Source of the DNA: an uncultured Mycoplasmatota bacterium
GTDB taxonomy: Bacteria > Bacillota_I > Bacilli_A > RF39 > UBA660
Reading direction: 5' to 3'
Assembly: GCA_900553435.1 (NCBI GenBank)
Contig: USDC01000026.1
Span: 1 to 8,021, forward strand
Length of the DNA: 8,021 nt
The translations under genes and the position numbers were made by a program. The notes beneath the pieces were generated by a model. It was given only the letters and a program-made list of their open reading frames with translations. It was not told the DNA's origin and made no database searches. Position 1 is the first letter of the stretch. The number at the start of each line of letters is the position of its first letter. This document shows positions 5,231 to 8,021 of this stretch, piece after piece.

Positions 5231-6283
5231 TTGAGAAAATTTGATTTAATGGAAGAATATAATAGTACGATATCTAATAGTAATATTATTAACTTAATAA
5301 GTAAAATCCATGAATATAAAGGAAAACAATCATATTTATTAGATTCTAAAAAAAGTACTTTAGATACTTTACTAAAAGTTGCTAAAATACAAAGCACGTC
5401 TTCATCAAATAAAATTGAAGGTGTTTATACCACTGATAAAAGAATTAACGAAATAGTAAATCAAAAATTAGAACCTAAAAATAGAAATGAAGAAGAGATT
5501 GCTGGTTATAGGGATGTACTATCTTTAATTCATGAGAATTATAATTTTATTGATATTACTAAAAATACAATCTTACAATTACACAAAGATTTATACAGAT
5601 ATACAGGTTATAGCTATGGTGGTAGATTTAAAAATTCTCAAAATTATATCGAAGAAGAAAATGAAAAAGGTGAAAAGAAAGTAAGATTTACACCTTTATC
5701 TCCTGTTGAAACACCAATTGCAATTGAAGCTTTATGTAAAAATTATAATGAATTGGTAAATAAAGAATCGTGTGATTTATTAGTATTAATCCCTATATTT
5801 ATATTAGATTTTGTATCTATACATCCATTTAATGATGGTAATGGAAGAATGAGTAGATTACTTACTCTATTATTATTATATAAAGCAAATTATATGGTAG
5901 GGAAATATATTAGTATTGAAAAAATTATTGAAGAAACAAAAGATAGTTATTATGATACATTAGAAAAAAGTTCAGTAAAATGGTATGATAATAAAAATGA
6001 TTATTCATATTTTGTAGAATATTATTTAGGAATAATATTAAATGCTTATAAAGAATTTGATTATAGAATAAATATTGTTAAAAACAAAAAAATAACTGCT
6101 TATGATAAAATTATAGATATATTTAAAGACAGTATTATTCCAATAGATAAAGCATTTATAATGAATAAGTGCCCTAATTTAAGTGAAACTACAATTGAAA
6201 GAACATTAAATAAATTGCTTAAAGAAAATAAAATTACTAAAATTTCTGGTGGAAGATATACAAAATATAAATGGAATGATTAA
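5231..6283 (+). CDS. fic: Fic-domain AMP-transferase, class II, with C-terminal winged-helix-like domain
   Basis: Fic enzymes usually transfer AMP from ATP to hydroxyl side chains of target proteins. With TTG 5231 as start the protein has 350 residues and begins 'MRKFDL', typical of the family; AAAGGAG (5213-5219) lies 11 bases upstream. In-frame ATGs at 5201, 5204 and 5210 fall at or before the expected transcription start. The N-terminal helical region carries 'SNKIEG' at 59-64, matching the [S/T]xxxE[G/N] inhibitory motif, so activity is probably self-restrained (class II). The flap region has 'GGRFKNSQNYI', and the catalytic loop 'HPFNDGNGR' at 198-206 is intact, with His198. Residues about 287-350 look like a winged helix ('LSETTIERTLNKLLKENKI', then 'GGRYTKYKW'). 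No separate antitoxin gene is adjacent, as expected for class II. It lies between two direct repeats and appears to have been inserted. The target protein is unknown; autoregulation is inferred from the operator array. Confidence 0.88.
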   Translation: MRKFDLMEEYNSTISNSNIINLISKIHEYKGKQSYLLDSKKSTLDTLLKVAKIQSTSSSNKIEGVYTTDKRINEIVNQKLEPKNRNEEEIAGYRDVLSLIHENYNFIDITKNTILQLHKDLYRYTGYSYGGRFKNSQNYIEEENEKGEKKVRFTPLSPVETPIAIEALCKNYNELVNKESCDLLVLIPIFILDFVSIHPFNDGNGRMSRLLTLLLLYKANYMVGKYISIEKIIEETKDSYYDTLEKSSVKWYDNKNDYSYFVEYYLGIILNAYKEFDYRINIVKNKKITAYDKIIDIFKDSIIPIDKAFIMNKCPNLSETTIERTLNKLLKENKITKISGGRYTKYKWND

Positions 6284-6371
6284 TAAAGTTATTAAATGAG
6301 TGCAAATGTTTGAATTAAGAAAATTTTAAAAGTTCAAAACGAAGTTTAAAGCTTCAATATTTAAAAATAAT

Positions 6372-6469
6372 TAAAAATTAGTCTCGAATGACTAATTTTT
6401 TTTCTAACCAAACAATAATTTTATACATAATAACAGAAATAATAATTAAAATAAATATTCCGCTTACAA
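6372..6469 (+). repeat. Direct repeat copy 2: terminator plus intact permease 3' end
   Basis: The intact counterpart of 5009-5092. It contains the hairpin and the last codons of the permease gene. The 12 bases missing from copy 1 (about 6412-6423) encode residues inside 'YKIIVW', so copy 2 is the ancestral, functional one. Confidence 0.85.
6373..6403. terminator. Bidirectional terminator between fic and the ABC permease
   Basis: An 11-bp perfect stem AAAAATTAGTC (6373-6383) / GACTAATTTTT (6390-6400) with loop TCGAAT and an eight-T run on the plus strand. On the minus strand it ends in five T and AT-rich sequence. The permease stop codon (6380-6378) lies inside the stem, so one element serves both convergent genes. 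The 88 bases from 6284 to 6371 hold no gene, only weak AT-rich hairpins. Confidence 0.8.
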
Positions 6470-7166
6470 CTAAATCTAAATTAAATACTTGTGAACCATA
6501 AAGTATTAGATAACCTATACCTTCTTTAGAAGTTAAAAATTCTCCCATTATTACTCCTATTAAAGCCATAGAAATATTAATTTTAAAAGTATTTATTATT
6601 AACTTATAATTAGATGGAATAACTACATTTGTAAGTATTTTAAATTTACTTGCTTTAAATGTTTGAAGCAGTTTTATTCTGTTTTTATCAGTATTTAAAA
6701 ATCCATTATAGATGCTTTGTATACTAATTATAATAGATATAAATATTGCCATAGCTATAATACTTACTTTGTTTGCTCCAAGCCAGATTATTAAGATTGG
6801 ACCTAGTGCGACTTTAGGAAGAGAATTTAACATAGTTAAATATGGGTCAAATACTTTAGCGATAAATTTATTTTCATAAAAAGTTATAGATATAATTATT
6901 GATACAATCGTAGTTATAAGAAAAGCAATTAAAGTTTCTATAACTGTTGTATTTATGTGTCTAAATAAATTATTAGAACTGGCTAAATCTATAATGGTTT
7001 CAATTACTTTACTCGGAGAACTAGTAATAAATGTATTTATAAGACCTAATTTTGCACTTAGCTCCCAAATAGTTAAAAATAATATACCAATTGATAATTG
7101 ACATAATATTATTAATGCTTTTTTTCTTTTATGTTTTTTTAAAAATTCTTTTTCTTTAGCACTCAT
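6378..7166 (-). CDS. ABC transporter permease, NitT/TauT family
   Basis: A 262-residue membrane-spanning subunit of an importer. It has a basic cytoplasmic N-terminus (to about residue 17) and about six hydrophobic segments (near 18-38, 75-96, 105-130, 133-152, 195-225, 233-255). Family landmarks are 'LPKVALGPILIIWLGANKVS' (116-135) and a degenerate EAA loop 'LLQTFKASKFKILTNVVIPS' (166-185), which docks on the ATPase. Length is normal for SsuC/TauC/ThiX-type permeases. ATG 7166 lies inside the end of the ATPase gene, an 11-base overlap, with GGAAAGAG upstream, so translation is probably coupled. The stop codon is inside the terminator hairpin. The substrate cannot be read from this subunit. 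A decayed copy of its 3' end is found at 5039-5092. Confidence 0.88.
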   Translation of the reverse strand: MSAKEKEFLKKHKRKKALIILCQLSIGILFLTIWELSAKLGLINTFITSSPSKVIETIIDLASSNNLFRHINTTVIETLIAFLITTIVSIIISITFYENKFIAKVFDPYLTMLNSLPKVALGPILIIWLGANKVSIIAMAIFISIIISIQSIYNGFLNTDKNRIKLLQTFKASKFKILTNVVIPSNYKLIINTFKINISMALIGVIMGEFLTSKEGIGYLILYGSQVFNLDLVVSGIFILIIISVIMYKIIVWLEKKLVIRD

Positions 7167-7902
7167 GATCTAACTCTTTCCACAAAGCATCATAATAAAA
7201 TCTAAACATATTATCTTTTCTATTTTCGATAGGAGTTGTTTTATTTTCTAGTTTTACTTCATAAACTTTTTTGATTTTACTAGGTCTTTTTGACATAACT
7301 ACAATTCTATCTGATAAACTTATTGCTTCTGATATGTCGTGCGTAACCATTATTGCAGTCTTATTTTCTTCCTTTAGTATTTTATAAACATCATCGCTAA
7401 CTTTTAATCTTGTTTGGTAGTCCAGTGCACTAAAAGGTTCATCCATAAAAAGAATGTCTGGCTTTATTGCAAGTGTTCTAATTAAAGCAACTCTTTGCCT
7501 CATACCACCTGATAAATCACTGGGATATTTATCTAAAAAATCTTTTAAACCATATTTAATTAATAATTTTTTTGTATAATCTTTTGTTTCTTTATTTAAA
7601 GTTTTACTAATTTTTAAACCTAAACAAGCATTTTCAAAAATTGTAAGCCAAGGAAAAAGAGTATCATCTTGAAGCATATATCCTTTTATTAAATTTTTAT
7701 TAAATTTTATTTTTCCCTCATAATCATTATCTAAACCAGAAATAATATTTAAAACGGTACTTTTTCCACATCCACTTGAGCCTATTATTGATATAAATTC
7801 TCCTTCTTTAACATTTAAAGAGAAGTTTGTTACTGCCTCAACTTCTCCTTCTAAACCATAATAAGTTTTCTTAATATTATTAATTTCAAGTAAGTTATTC
7901 AT
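7156..7902 (-). CDS. ABC transporter ATP-binding protein, NitT/TauT family
   Basis: A 248-residue cytoplasmic ATPase that powers the permease encoded just downstream. It has Walker A 'GSSGCGKST' (41-49), Q-loop Gln78 in 'YMLQDD', signature 'LSGGM' (130-134) followed by 'RQRVALIRT', Walker B 'ILFMDEP' (150-156), D-loop 'SALD' and switch His188 in 'VTHD'. All catalytic elements are present. The 'LFPWLTIFENA' stretch is typical of taurine/nitrate/thiamine-precursor importers. The start ATG 7902 overlaps the stop of the upstream substrate-binding gene by 8 bases and has no clear Shine-Dalgarno, so translation by coupling is likely. The gene overlaps the permease by 11 bases; the three form one operon transcribed leftward. 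The promoter is outside the window. Confidence 0.92.
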   Translation of the reverse strand: MNNLLEINNIKKTYYGLEGEVEAVTNFSLNVKEGEFISIIGSSGCGKSTVLNIISGLDNDYEGKIKFNKNLIKGYMLQDDTLFPWLTIFENACLGLKISKTLNKETKDYTKKLLIKYGLKDFLDKYPSDLSGGMRQRVALIRTLAIKPDILFMDEPFSALDYQTRLKVSDDVYKILKEENKTAIMVTHDISEAISLSDRIVVMSKRPSKIKKVYEVKLENKTTPIENRKDNMFRFYYDALWKELDHEC

Positions 7903-8021
7903 TAAATTTATTATTTACTATATCATTAAAATTAGGCTTTTTAGTAATTGCATCATTATATTTCATAATATCAATAAATCTGTTATATGCTCCTTCATTT
8001 ATATATGTATTATCCCACCAT
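7895..8021 (-). CDS. C-terminal end of ABC substrate-binding protein (partial)
   Basis: The last 41 codons of a gene that enters from the right edge. The readable end contains 'WWDNTYINEGAYNRF', 'IDIMKYNDAITKKP' and 'FNDIVNNKFNE'. This resembles the C-terminus of NMT1/THI5-like substrate-binding proteins as I remember them, where a helix with 'RF..IM' precedes a final 'lVnnkF'. Its position ahead of a NitT/TauT-type ATPase and permease supports the binding-protein role. Hydroxymethylpyrimidine or another thiamine precursor is a plausible ligand, but too little is visible to decide. The stop TAA (7897-7895) overlaps the ATPase start. Confidence 0.65.
   Translation of the reverse strand, partial: WWDNTYINEGAYNRFIDIMKYNDAITKKPNFNDIVNNKFNE

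Noticed and set aside
5221..5244. Seven-codon ORF (ATG GTG CAA ...) right after the fic ribosome binding site
   Set aside because: It is out of frame with fic and very short. It could act as a leader peptide, but nothing beyond its position supports it.
5134..5397. Open frame on the minus strand across the fic promoter and gene start
   Set aside because: It overlaps the promoter, operator array and start of the well-supported Fic gene, and the product has no recognisable features.
6309..6355. Possible hairpins downstream of fic (TTTGAA/TTCAAA and GAAG/CTTC pairs)
   Set aside because: The stems are short and AT-rich with long loops; the nearby 11-bp hairpin at 6373-6400 is a far better terminator.
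5009..6469. The flanking direct repeats as attachment sites of an integrative element
   Set aside because: No integrase, transposase or terminal inverted repeats are present, and the repeats are explained as terminator and gene-end sequence.
7895..8021. Firm assignment of the ABC transporter to thiamine precursors
   Set aside because: Only 41 codons of the binding protein are visible, and no thiamine riboswitch or thi gene lies in the window.

Overview
The window is very AT-rich, every readable gene uses the standard bacterial stops and TGG for Trp, and ribosome binding sites are of the GGAGG type. Together with a SipW-type signal peptidase, camelysin/TasA-like secreted proteins and a YfhO-family membrane protein, this points to a low-GC Firmicutes-like bacterium. 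An uncultivated host-associated Bacilli or Mycoplasmatota-related lineage is my guess; I cannot assign a species.

Layout. (1) Positions 1-1328, minus strand: the N-terminal half of a YfhO-family multi-pass membrane protein, broken by a frameshift near 885-890 and running off the left edge. (2) Positions 1384-5038, plus strand: a compact secretion and surface-fibre locus. It holds two closely related TasA/camelysin-like proteins (1434-1997 and 2107-2664), each with its own promoter and terminator. A SipW-type (ER-type, Ser/His) signal peptidase with a long acidic tail follows (2744-3766). Then come two membrane-anchored proteins (3832-4458 and 4487-5011) whose C-termini resemble the TasA-like ones. 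The likely logic is that the peptidase matures the TasA-like subunits outside the membrane, and the two anchored proteins initiate, cap or tether the fibre. All four promoters in the locus have 17-bp spacers. Two of these spacers contain long homopolymers, and the last gene has a seven-G ribosome binding site, so variable expression by slippage is plausible.

(3) Positions 5093-6371, plus strand: a single Fic-domain gene with a C-terminal winged-helix-like region. Its promoter is embedded in four copies of a TTGCATCATT half-site spaced about 20 bp apart. The gene sits between two direct copies (5009-5092 and 6372-6469) of a terminator plus the 3' end of the neighbouring permease gene. This is the scar expected if the Fic unit was inserted between the fibre locus and the transporter. 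(4) Positions 6372-8021, minus strand: a NitT/TauT-type ABC transporter with overlapping genes: the end of a substrate-binding protein, an ATPase and a permease. Thiamine-precursor uptake is one plausible substrate assignment but is not proven here.

The most unusual observations are the Fic operator array, the duplicated terminator/permease remnant flanking Fic, and the tailed SipW with its four small substrate-like or accessory proteins.
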